Source of the DNA: Lytechinus variegatus
Lineage: Eukaryota; Echinodermata; Echinoidea; Temnopleuroida; Toxopneustidae
DNA: 64,000 bases
Reading direction: 5' to 3'
NCBI RefSeq assembly: GCF_018143015.1
Contig: NC_054750.1
Coordinates: 9,762,501 to 9,826,500, forward strand
Position 1 is the stretch's first letter, and each line of letters begins with the position of its first letter. The notes under the pieces were generated by a model, which searched no databases, was not told where the DNA came from, and saw nothing but the letters and a program-made list of their open reading frames with translations. Positions 10,622 to 21,248 of the stretch are shown in pieces. A program made the position numbers and the translations under genes.

Positions 10622-11866
10622 CTAGGCCTGTGTGGGTATATAGGTTTCTTTGTTTTGTGTGATCGCGAGCGTCTTTGGAACGTTGATTCATGATTTTGCC
10701 CCCCAATCTGAAAAATGGATCGACGCCCCTGCTAAGAATGTCCAGATTTTACACAGTGCTTTAGATAGTACTTAAATTCACCGTTTTCATACCGGAATAT
10801 CAAAAATCTTCCGCTCGCGCTTCGCGCTCGCATTATTGATTTTCATGATAAAAGAAACGCAGCTTGATCTTTGTTAAGATTATCCAGTTGCGCTCGCATT
10901 ATTAATGTAGGAAGATACCAAATTACCCATCCGTTTTTCATGATTTACAAAACATGAATAGAGTATACCATTTTTTAGGTCAGAAATCTCTTTTTTTTCT
11001 GCTTGCGCTTCGTGCTCGCATAAATTGTTTAGTTTTATACCTATACCGTTTATTTCAAAAAGTGCTTAGAATGTCATTTTTTAGGTCGGAATGTAAAAAA
11101 AATCAGCTCGCGCTTCGAGCTCGCATTATCTGAAAGTTGAAATATGTGTATAGTCTTAATGGCTAACTGCAAATCGTCATTAACAAGTCCCTTTCGATCA
11201 AGCCAGAACCAATATAAAAAATGTCTTCTTGCTCTTCGTAATTATCTAGTTATATACACATCTTGTTCATGTTCACAAACATTGCCCAGAATATTCAATT
11301 TGCAGGACAAAATACACGAAATTACAAAAATTTTCAGCTCGCGCTCGCACCTTTTATATAGAGCTTATGAGATTATTGCATTTTGAAAATGTCGTTTTAT
11401 AAGAATAAAGCTGAGAAATGACTGTTAGGAAATTGGCATTTTGCCCCCCCCCCCCCCAATTTTTCACGACCAAGAAAATGGGAGGAAAGGAAATGGATAA
11501 GTGTAAAATATAGGACTATATCATTTCTCAAATGTTATGTCAAAATCTATCACAAACTTTGATTTTTGTAATTAAAATGTCAAAATTTTTGCTCACTCGC
11601 TTTGCTCGCTCGCAAATTCTTGTTAATTTTTACACGATATGCCGTATCAGGCCCCCTCAAAATTTTGGGCTCATTAGGCCATTGAGTACAACCCCTTCAA
11701 TTAAGAAACAAACAAAAATCAACTTTGAGCAGCCGATCGGGGAAAACATGGGTGAAAAAATTTCGCCCCCCCCCCTATTGGCTGGAGCTGGATTTACCCC
11801 TGTAGACCCGTGTCCTTCACACTTGGAGATTAAAAAACACAGGCGATTTGTGTGTCTGCTCCCCCC

Positions 11867-12420
11867 CCCCCCCCGGGTGCAGACACACTTAGATTTTGTT
11901 TGGACGGGCCGGTGTGTGTGGAATTTTGACTAAAAAGGTACCCATTATACTGGGGGAGTTTTATCCCAAAAAGGGGTCCATGTTTAAGGGTGGGTTCAAG
12001 TATTGACCCAACAATTAACTTTCAATTTCTTTTAAAAAATGCGTTTTGTTTTTCTCTTTCCCTGTACCGGAGACTTATCACGTTTAAGGGGGTGCTGGTG
12101 CGGGATGGTACGGGATACTTCGATGAAACAGCGGATGGTTTCCAACATTTTGACCGGGCATTTTGATCCCGGATTTGCAGGATTTAATATTTGCACCAAA
12201 GACATTGGAGGAAAAATGGGGGCAAATTAATGTTCAGGGATTTTCCAGCATAAAACCACGCCCAATGTATAGGGATTTCTTCCAAAAAAGCGACCCATTC
12301 CAGCGGCACATCCCCACATTGTGTCTTATTTTGTGAGTACCCCCGCCGTATGCCTTTCGGCGTGAGTACCTTGCCCCCTCACCCCCCCCCCCCCCGGGGG
12401 GGAGGGCTGGGGTTGCCCCC
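11867..12420. repeat. GC-rich dispersed repeat bounded by poly-C/G tracts
   Basis: The stretch lies between 'ccccccccccccgggtgcag' near 11870 and a C-run then G-run near 12385-12410. It has several near-repeats of 'gtac' and 'ggggg' blocks and short ORFs without recognisable domains. It resembles in style the repeat at 52836-53470, but I cannot align them confidently. Confidence 0.4.
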
Positions 12421-13033
12421 GGTGTCTGCCTTTCTGATGCTTACAAAATGCTGGACGGTGCAGTTAAAAACAAATAATATCATAGGTGCAAGTAAAAAAA
12501 GGAAATAATTAGAAGGGGAAGAAGAACATTTTTAAAGTTACAGGTGTATAGTGGAGCTGTACATATCCAGAGTTTTCAATTTAAGGTTTTGATTCCTTCT
12601 CTTCCTTGCTTGAAAAGATGACAAGCAAAAAAAAAATTGTTGGACATCTCGTCCCAGAAAACACTGAGTTTTCATTCGCTATTTTTTATTGTTTCGGAAA
12701 ATTTTGGCCAAGGTTCAATCAACCCCCCCCCCCCCCTCACTGGCTACGGGTAGTACAAATTCAAAGTAAGCCCTATATTGATTAATCAAACGACTTGAAT
12801 GTGATGATGGAAAAACATTGCTCTGGTTTGATATCGTGAATTATCAAAGATAATAAAATTTGAAGTGTCGCGAATGTTTGGTACTATTAAAACATATTTT
12901 TAAAAATACACACCGTATAAACAATCCACTTCTTATCCGTTCTTCTTCTACTTCTTAATTTTGTTCTTCTTCTGGCTTCTTCTTCCTCCTCTTCCTCTCC
13001 TTATCCAGTTCATGCACCTATCTTTCTTTTCTT

Positions 13034-13064
<31 letters not shown>

Positions 13065-13881
13065 CCCACTCTTAAAAAAAGCTTGGCGAGGCTACCGAGT
13101 TGTAATTGATTGGATGAACGCTCATTAATTGTTATAGGACTCTTTATTTTGACATTCCAAACTGGATGCCTTCGACTGTCTTTGGTTTTCATTTTTTTTA
13201 GTAGTATTTATCATTATTATACGACACATTTTGTTTTGACAGAGGACTATAGGAAATGGTTGGCATTGAGAAGGGGCGGATCCAAGATTTTCCAAGGGGG
13301 GGGGGACATTTTCCTGAGGAAAAATTTGAGAAGCAAAAAAAAAACCAAGAGCTACATAAAGTTGTGAAGAAAATTTTCTGGGGTGTGGGGTTTATTTATT
13401 GTATCTATATACTGCATTCGTACCTGCAAATGATACAAAGCTTTACACAATGTACAAGAAGTATCAATTGGATGAGTCAAGTGAAACAAATATTAAGTAT
13501 TTTTCAGAATAATCCTTTAAGTATAACACAAAAAATATTTATTTCAATGACTGATTAGTGAGAAAAATCTCGATAATTTTTCAGATGAACTACCAAAAAG
13601 TGTACATTAATTTCAGTATGAGTAATGGATGAAGATGGTGCCTAAAGTAATCTAAATAAAATGGTATATGTAGAGATTGGTTGCCCATTATTCATCATAG
13701 AATAATGGACGGATTGTCATCGAATACTTGTAGGCGACCTCCAAATAATGGGATATGTCAAACATATATTAATTTTATTTCAGATCCTTAAATTTGTATC
13801 TGATCTACTTTTGTAGATGTGACTTCAAAAGATCGCAAAATAAACTTGTAGAGTGCTCAATGCGTATAAATTAGAATTAAG
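12421..13881. other. No gene seen; low-complexity and repeat ends
   Basis: A poly-C tract lies near 12724 and CTTC/TTTC microsatellites at about 12940-13070. A repeat end with 'ggcggatccaagatttt' and poly-G sits near 13274-13310. The ORFs here (60-100 codons) have no domain and include the repeat end. Confidence 0.6.
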
Positions 13882-14117
13882 TACACTCTAAATTACAGGG
13901 ATTTAAAATAAGTCCACATGGACTGTAGTTAGGGACCAATCGAATTCCGGATTTAGTTTGGATCCTTAAGATTCATTTTTAAATCTCGAAAGATTTATAT
14001 TTAAATCATTTGAGATTTAGATTTAAGTCTTTAGGATTAAAACTAAATCCAGAAATCGATTGGTCCCTAACTACAGTCCATCTGGACTTATATGAAATCC
14101 CTGTAATTTAGAGTGTA
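13882..14117. mobile_element. 236-bp palindromic MITE
   Basis: The two halves are inverted copies, about 80 bp each with few mismatches, beginning 'tacactctaaattacaggg' and including 'ggactgtagttagggaccaa'. The centre is AT-rich with 'atttaaat' words. It has no ORF and would fold into one long hairpin. The terminal 'ta' may be the target duplication. Confidence 0.85.
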
Positions 14118-15440
14118 AATCAATCGACTTTGGGTATCATTAACGTGTATGTTTACACTATCACGTACTATAATTAACGAAGTTCATTGTAACCATAATA
14201 ATCACATAAAAACATGCATATAGGCCACACCCCTTTTTTTCAATACCTCTATCCTACAGAGCTCCATGAAATCTTAATTGATGACTAACACAAGATAATA
14301 ATCAATATATGTCTTCCAACAGTTTTTACATGCACGTCTGAAAGCTAATCAGTGCAGAATCACATCAAAATTTTGAATATCAGTACAGCAGAATCAATTT
14401 GTTAACCAAGCTAGGCGACATGTACTGCAGATTTAAACTCTTAATTTACGTTAACAATAAGTGCCCTATTTCTGACTTGTGAGCATTACTAAAAAAAATT
14501 AAATTACATGCACACTAAAACTTCGAAAATCCTATATCTGTAATGATTTTTTTCTCTCTAAATAATTTATTGTTCTGTTTATGCGCCTTGATCGAGCATA
14601 AGATGGGAAGTGCGGTTATAGTGCGCTATACAAATTACAATCATATCAAACTGACGAGATAACCATAATTATTATTTAAAATTATTTAACACAAAGATTG
14701 TTAATGTACACGATGTATCTGCAATTATTCTTACAATTAATAAACTATGTTGAAAAGTAGAATCAAGAGTAAAGTGCATCACTTTGTGACTATTTAAAGG
14801 ACCATTGAAAGTTGGATTTCTACAAGACACGACACCACTATGATTGTTCCAAAATTACTTATGAATAATACTTAAAAGTGTTCATTCATGTCTTTAAAGG
14901 CTCATGTTCAGCGTAAAAACGACACTGTAATGCCCATCAAGTCAATTAAATTAGTTTGACGGTATAGGTTTAAAGGGCAAATAAACAAAAGCTCAACACT
15001 AATAATTGCACAAAAAAACTTATATGAAATAAGAAAGTTATGACATATAAAATTTTTTTGTTTATATTTTTCACAAAGCTGTTTAATCATGATGTATATG
15101 CACATCTTGATCGGTATGATGAGGTAACCGAGACGTTTTACCTCTGCCATAAAAAAAATACAAATATACATTCGTACACTGATAAAAATAATTTATACAA
15201 CGCAGCTGTACTATGTGAATTGCACAGAAGTTGTTAAAACAGTTTAAACAAGTGTTTAAAATCTCAAATCATGCTTAAATTATTGATTATTATTATTATG
15301 CAAAAAGCACCTATTGGTGGTGGTATTCTGCACCTTATAGGTGCTAATAATGGGAAGAGTTCCATTATGCACCCCCACTGAAATGAACAAATCAAAATAT
15401 GGAGAAGGTTGATCAAAATAATATATCTAGCCCTATAATA
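14118..15440. other. AT-rich stretch without a gene; TTAA-foldback fragment near 14960-15135
   Basis: At 14960-15135 the words 'ataagaaagttatgaca' and 'tatatgcacatcttgatcgg' match the left half of the foldback family at 46094, 50637 and 52202. At 14575-14640 the phrase 'gtgcgctatacaaatt' looks like a transposon tail. A small hairpin with 'agcacctat' and 'ataggtgct' sits at 15305-15347. I see no exon. Confidence 0.5.
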
Positions 15441-15475
15441 TACAGTGCGTCCCAGAAAAAAAAAACGAAACCAAG
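15441..15475 (+). repeat. Mariner-like terminal sequence
   Basis: 'tacagtgcgtcccagaaaaa' followed by 'aaaaacg' resembles the terminal repeat of the 49050-50429 element ('tacagtgcgtatcaaaaaaa'). No matching right end is found nearby. The preceding block, about 15350-15440, resembles 31215-31310. Confidence 0.4.
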
Positions 15476-15758
15476 ATTTAGTGATGATTTATCACAACTT
15501 AATCATAAAAAAGTTATGTTCCTTCAAAACAATGCTCGTATTTCCGTAATTTCATTAAATAAACGTGCATTCACCGGTTCCCATAGAAGCTATCACATAA
15601 GGATCACTAGCTGATGGTAATTAAAGCCGCGCTCGTAACCGGGCTCGTAACTTAATTATTTTTAGAGACCCCCGACCGGGAGCGACCCGGCCGTTTCATA
15701 TCAGAATTAAGAGTTAATTTTGATCAGCAGCCAATCAAAATCACGGGTTTCCTTGATC

Positions 15759-15782
15759 ATTGGCGGCGGAGCAGAGGATTAT
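15759..15782 (+). repeat. 24-bp inverted repeat, left copy
   Basis: Perfect inverted match to 20645-20668; the core is 'ggcggcggagcagagg'. The pair encloses 4.9 kb. Whether it marks one element or two unrelated repeat ends is open. Confidence 0.8.
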
Positions 15783-15999
15783 CTGCTGTACAGCTGTGTG
15801 GGTGGTGACGGCTATCAGGGGGTGGAAACTCCGCTTCTGCATCCGGTCAGAATTGAAGAAAATTTTGGAGGGTCAAAAGTGCACACTGCTCCCATTTTAC
15901 ATGTACAAGCCAATGGACACCGCCACTGTTTTGGTACACCAGCGAAATGGAGGCGTGGTCATACAACGTCCTTCGCGCATAGCGTAAAAAATGTAAATT

Positions 16000-17894
16000 A
16001 GCATTTGGTCACTAATTAGCATAATGCGCGACCTGATTTAATATCGTTGGTGTCTGTGATTATAATAAATCATGCCACTCATCTTATTTTTATTTATTTA
16101 TTTGTTCTTGCCTGTCACGATTATTACTGCACCTTTGATTTATTTTAGCTGCAAGTTGACAGTATCTTTGCTAAGGCAATAACTGGAAACTTTATGGGAG
16201 GGAATTTAATTGAGCTTGATTTGCCCTCTTTTCATACCATTTTCATTCTACTAATTACATTCACTTTTTATATTACAGAAGAGGTTCCCAAAGAAATTGT
16301 TGCCATTATATTTTTTCCCTTAAATCTTGTAAGTGTTCCTTGCATGGTTGACAATAATGGTTGAATGTAATTACTATGACATCTCTTATGTTTATGAAAC
16401 CCTTATTTATTTTTCAATCTTTTCTTTTTATTACAGAAAACGAAATGAACCTTTATTTCATAATTTGAACAAAAATAATTAGAACAAATCAAATTCTTTT
16501 ACACAATTATTGTACAGTCTCCAATATAGGTCCTATTATGAATAGCAGTGGGGAGCACTTAATTTTAAATGGCGACTCAGTTCTTTGTCATTATCATATA
16601 TCAATATAGGCAATGACCCAAGTACAATATTTTAGGGAGATTCTCAAAATTATCTAGGCAAGAGAGCAAACCGATCATAGGCTATTTCTTTTTTAATTTT
16701 CAACTGGAAATGAATTTTAATAAGGAAAGAAAAATATGTTTAATATAAATGTTCCAAATCTTTTAGAATTAATTCCCCCGCTCCCGTATTCCCATCATGA
16801 ACAGTAAGGTCTTGTAATTGCTTCTTCCAAAACAAAATGAACTTTCACTAACTGCCCCCCCCCCCCCATCTGATCTCCTGCCCCTTCTCTCTCTCTCTCT
16901 CATTTTTCAGAAACTGACACACACAACTATGCATAAAGGCAAACAATTCTGTCAATTTACTCCTTTCCCACTCTGATCCTTATTTCTGATCCTTATTTCT
17001 CTTGAAGAATATTTCAATTAACTGCTGTTTGCTCTCATGATGTCACAGTAGCATCATCACATTTCAGTACAGAGTGTAACAACTTGTGCCATTTGTGCAT
17101 AAAACAATGCCGTAGCATTATATCATCACAATTTAAATGAATCAAAATGACCAAGATCAGATAATTCAATTCAAATTCAACATGTTTATTAAGGAATCCA
17201 TTTTCTAAAACATTGAAAATAACATAACAATAATAATTAGAGTCTACCAAACATTAAATATATTTAAAAAAATAAAGGATTAAGTACATTTTTCTACACT
17301 TAAGTCAAAATGTACAATGTTCATTAAAATTTCATTCAAAAGATGTCGATGAGCCTAATAGTTAAAATGAGGGATGCATCCAGGATTTCATAAAAAGAGC
17401 TTAAAAATCTGTGATATTCTGTTTACTTATTTTTCCACAAGTTTGTCACTCAAAAAAAATTGTAAATTCCTTCCAGATTTGGTGACAAGAAATATTCTAC
17501 TGATGTTAGAGCACTCCTCATAAAAAAAGGGGGGGGGGCATTCCAGATTCTCCCTAAAGAGTGCCTTTCCCAATCAATACATTAGTGAATCATTCACAAA
17601 ATTTGATGTTTACTGTCACTGTGTTTAGAATTCAATCTATTTAAAAAATAGTTTATTTATACATAATTTTACTGAGGTAACCCATTTCAAAAACTTTTTA
17701 AAAAGTAAGATTACATTAAATGCAACTTAAAATCCCTACATAATTATTCAAGCATTATGAAGACTTGCAATAACTTTGTCCAAGCCCGTTGCAGCTACCA
17801 TAAAAACCTTGATTTCTTGCTCAGCCCTGTTACCATGGTAATTGTCATAGTGACAAGATTACAATAGTAATAACTTGTTTATGAAATGAGGTCC
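16000..17894. other. No gene seen
   Basis: AT-rich, with a poly-C tract and CT microsatellite near 16855-16905 and a poly-G tract near 17528. At 16276-16327 an acceptor-like 'attacag' and donor-like 'gtaagt' frame a short open segment, but nothing joins to it. Confidence 0.5.
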
Positions 17895-18070
17895 GGGTGG
17901 GTGTTTCATAAAGCTGTTCGTAAGACAAGAACGACTTTAAGAACGACTGGTGATCCTTTCTTTTGGTAAATGGTATACACCATAGGCGTTGGTTTAGCGC
18001 GTAAGAAAGGATCACCAGTCGTTCTTAAAGTCACTCTTAACTTACGAACAGCTTTATGAAACGGCCCCCG
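17895..18070. mobile_element. About 175-bp foldback MITE
   Basis: The left arm reads 'gtttcataaagctgttcgta' and the right arm is its inverted copy ending 'gaaacggcccccgg'. The inner arms share 'gactggtgatcctttctt'. A second copy is at 55441-55613. There is no ORF. Confidence 0.85.
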
Positions 18071-18415
18071 GGAGTGATACTAAAATTATTTCTTAATCCT
18101 CTCATCACCTTTATTTACATTTATCTATGCATGATTTTTATTTCAAAATATAAATTTTTGTCTTGTATACAATAGGCCTTTAAACTGGAAATTATATTTA
18201 ATTTCACGAAAACTACTAAGAACTAGTAGAAGTACTAAATATCGATAAAAGGTGATACATTTGCCCATTGGAAAAAAAAAATCTCTTACTTGTATTTTGT
18301 GTGAAATTGTGTATACATTAATGTCATTGCCCGCTGATGAACCTGAACTTGTACTGCATTCTTTTCTACAGATGTGCAGTTTAAAGAACATTCAATGCTT
18401 TGTTGATATATCTAT

Positions 18416-20151
18416 TCAAATTAATTTGAAGTAACTACTTATTAACTTGGCCTTCATATTTCTTCCACCTTGGTACTTGTTGTGATACCAGTACTTAAAC
18501 AGCTTGGGCAGTGGGAAACCTGCATTGTAAAAAATAGAGAAAGAACAAAATGAGCTGCTGATGTGAATTAATTTTACTCATCTAGTCAAGTTTTATTAAG
18601 AAGATTTAAACTCTCTTTAATACTTTAGTCCTACATCCAGATAAATTGATATATCAATATAACTATTTACTGTAGGTTTTGATAATGAAGAGTGCAAATT
18701 AATTCAAATATTCATCAGATGATAACTGTTAATATCATGGTTTTTTATGTACATGTACATAGACAGAAGGTATGGTTGGTGAAAATGGAAATACTGGTGA
18801 ATCTGAATTCAAGCAAATATTAACTATCAATGGAGCTTTAATTTTACATGATATCTTATCTTGATTCAGCTCAATTGGCCATACACCCCCTCCCCCAAAA
18901 GAGTGAATATTTATTTATTTACAGTAGACTATTTTATTTTTTTTTTTTTTTTTGGGGGGAATGAGCTTAGATACAGCCTGTATTATTATTAAAACAAGCA
19001 TACCTTGCAATTTTCCAATTCAGATGTCCTGTTCCTCATTAGAGTGTAACTCACACTTGCTGATCTGCATGGTTCTCAATTCTGTCCCTCTGACCGGGTG
19101 TGAACTGCTAAGATCTTGGTCCTATTGAATCTGCAATAAATTTTTTTTTAGTTTGAGTATTAGAGACAAATAAAACTACTCTTCTTAAACAATATTAAAA
19201 TAATTTCCAGCTGCCCATATCATTGGCCTATGAATATTCCAAACTAAATTATCTGGTCCAAAAACTTCATTCTCTCTATCATAAAGTTTCACAGAGAGGC
19301 ATACGCATACCAGGTACCCGACTGTTTATTAAAGTAAAATGATTCTAACCACATATTGCTCCAGCTGTATAGCTGAATCAGGACCTGGTCTCTGTTGGTC
19401 CTGTATATAACTAAAGAATCACATCACATTTGAATGAAGTAAACACTAAGAACTTTTTCAGAATACCACCCCAGGCCCTGCCCAGGGCATCCTGTTCAAA
19501 TAGAAACTTGATTTACGTCTAAGTCATTTCATTCAAATCTAGCACAAAATCAATTGGATTTCATTCATGATTACTCTGAAGTAAAAAGTTTCTGAATAAA
19601 AGCTGCTGAGAATTATAATTATTCATATGAAGAGGAAATAGCGTGGACGGACTAGGCCTAAACTTCAACTTTCAAGCTTGAAGTTTGGGCCTAGGCCTAG
19701 TCCGTCCCCGCTATATTCATACCCCATGACTACATCGACAATCTCGCTATCCGGCTAGCACTGCACCGCCGATATCAAGGCCGGATCTCGCTCTGACCAA
19801 AATCACAATTTGTCGTTACTAAAAAAAGAGGTCGGAAACAAGTCCACATCTACCCCTGATAATTGACAATAAAACTGAAATACCGTACATATTTACTTTT
19901 TGCCTAAATGAAGCATTCCGATGAAGGTCTACGACAAAATGAAATGGTAAGTTAGGCCTATCTTTTTGAGAAACTCAGTGACAGATGATTTATTTGGAAG
20001 TCAGGCAAAAGACATGGGAGTGTATGGAAATGGAGGTTTACGTAGTAAAGTAATACGGGATGGCCCGAACCCCGGCAAACACATCACCATTGCAAGTGAG
20101 ATCAAAACATGAAAATGATCTTAACTTACTTTTATTCTTATGGAATGTCAT
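18416..20151 (-). CDS. Candidate spliced small ORF, 41 codons, unknown function
   Basis: On the minus strand an ATG at 20151-20149 reads seven codons to a good donor (AAAA|gtaagt, exon edge 20130). An acceptor after 'acaatgcag' opens an exon at 18519. The phases match, and the frame runs 34 more codons to TGA at 18418-18416. The product is very basic and rich in Tyr, Lys and Asn (for example FPLPKLFKYWYHNKY). AATAAA on this strand lies near 18141. The same frame is also open upstream of the ATG for 33 codons, to an acceptor-like 'tatag' at 20231, so the real start could be in an unseen exon. A second acceptor/donor pair frames 19004-19130, which would break the frame if included. I recognise no family. 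It could instead be a non-coding transcript or chance. It would be divergent from R3HDM4, about 1 kb apart. Confidence 0.25.
19638..19714. repeat. 77-nt hairpin
   Basis: 'atagcg..ggacggactaggcct' and its inverted copy, plus 'aaacttcaa' against 'ttgaagttt', form about 30 base pairs with a 6-nt bulge and a short loop. It could be a tiny MITE or a small-RNA precursor. The sequence alone does not decide. Confidence 0.6.
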
Positions 20152-20644
20152 TAAATTAATATTGATGTTCCCTCCAAGATTTTCTGCTCCAATGAAGTTC
20201 ACCCAGAAATCACGATTTCGAACATCAATTCTATAAACAGATGATTAGTCGAGCTATTTCGTTGTAGAAACTGGAAATTCGCAGAGTCCAAAAGAACAAC
20301 ACTTCGCACAGATCTCGTGGGGAATTGTGGGAAGGAAAAACGTGTTTAATTCCTTAGGATATGAATAAAACATTAGCGTCTTAGCCAATCATAGAAGTGC
20401 ATTTTGCGTAATTTGACGTCATTCTCATGAATTAAACATTGACCCTCCAAAATCACCCTTCAAATTGTCCGCCGGCAGCCATATTGGCTGTGTACAAAAC
20501 CTATGGGAAATAAAAGCGCGCGAAAAGAGTTACCTCTCTAGCTCCCTTCGGGAGCTTACGTATACGTAAGATCGTATCTCTGTGACGGCTATTGTTAATT
20601 GCGCCCCCCCCCCCCAAAAAAAAAAAAAACCAACAACACAAAAT

Positions 20645-20668
20645 ATAATCCTCTGCTCCGCCGCCAAT
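20645..20668 (-). repeat. 24-bp inverted repeat, right copy
   Basis: Exact reverse complement of 15759-15782. Confidence 0.8.
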
Positions 20669-20989
20669 GGTTTCCATGGCATATACCGTATATGATATAA
20701 CTAGGAAAGGACCAAATGGGCGTGGTTACGACAGGGAGTGGTTCCCCCCCCCCACGACAATTCGGCGGGGACGGTCACGATCAGCCCGACGGTACAGCTG
20801 CTGTATGTATGTGCAAACCTTCCACTCGAGCTAAGGGTCTGAATGTGCAGCCTATATGTCTTGTGTAATGAAGGCCCTCTCTGAATTGAAACTGCAAGTT
20901 TCGTATGTACTAGTCTTTGCGTGGAGACACCTGGGGTAGACTCACAGTTTTTTATCAAAATTTTAAATCAGGGTCTGTGCCTTCAGACT

Positions 20990-21120
20990 ATGTCTCGAGC
21001 CGGCCGGTCGCACGGCCGAGACCATTCGGCCATTTACGTACACGGCACATAATCGAGACCGATCGGCCGTTTACGTATCGATCGAACCGGGCGGGCCGGC
21101 CGGCCGCGTACATGTAGTAG
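20990..21120 (+). promoter_or_regulatory. CpG-rich promoter region of R3HDM4
   Basis: About 130 bp dense in CG and in the words ggccgg, cgatcg and tacgta, in otherwise AT-rich DNA, ends about 130 bp before the proposed R3HDM4 start codon. No TATA box is obvious. A similar patch with the same ggccggccgg word precedes ATP6V0B. Confidence 0.45.
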
Positions 21121-21248
21121 GTGTACATTTAGATCTAGGCCCGGTATCTGTGAATGTAAACAACAACCGGCGTTTTGCGCTAACGAGTTAGCGCAATATT
21201 TTAGTTTTTACAGACAGAAATCACAGAACATCAACCTCAACGAGAATA

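Noticed and set aside
16276..16327. Short + strand exon between 'attacag' and 'gtaagt'
   Set aside because: No neighbouring exon joins it and no family is recognised; chance splice-like words are common in AT-rich DNA.
19004..19130. Middle exon of the minus-strand candidate
   Set aside because: It has splice-like edges, but including it breaks the 41-codon frame; noted only as a possible non-coding or alternative exon.
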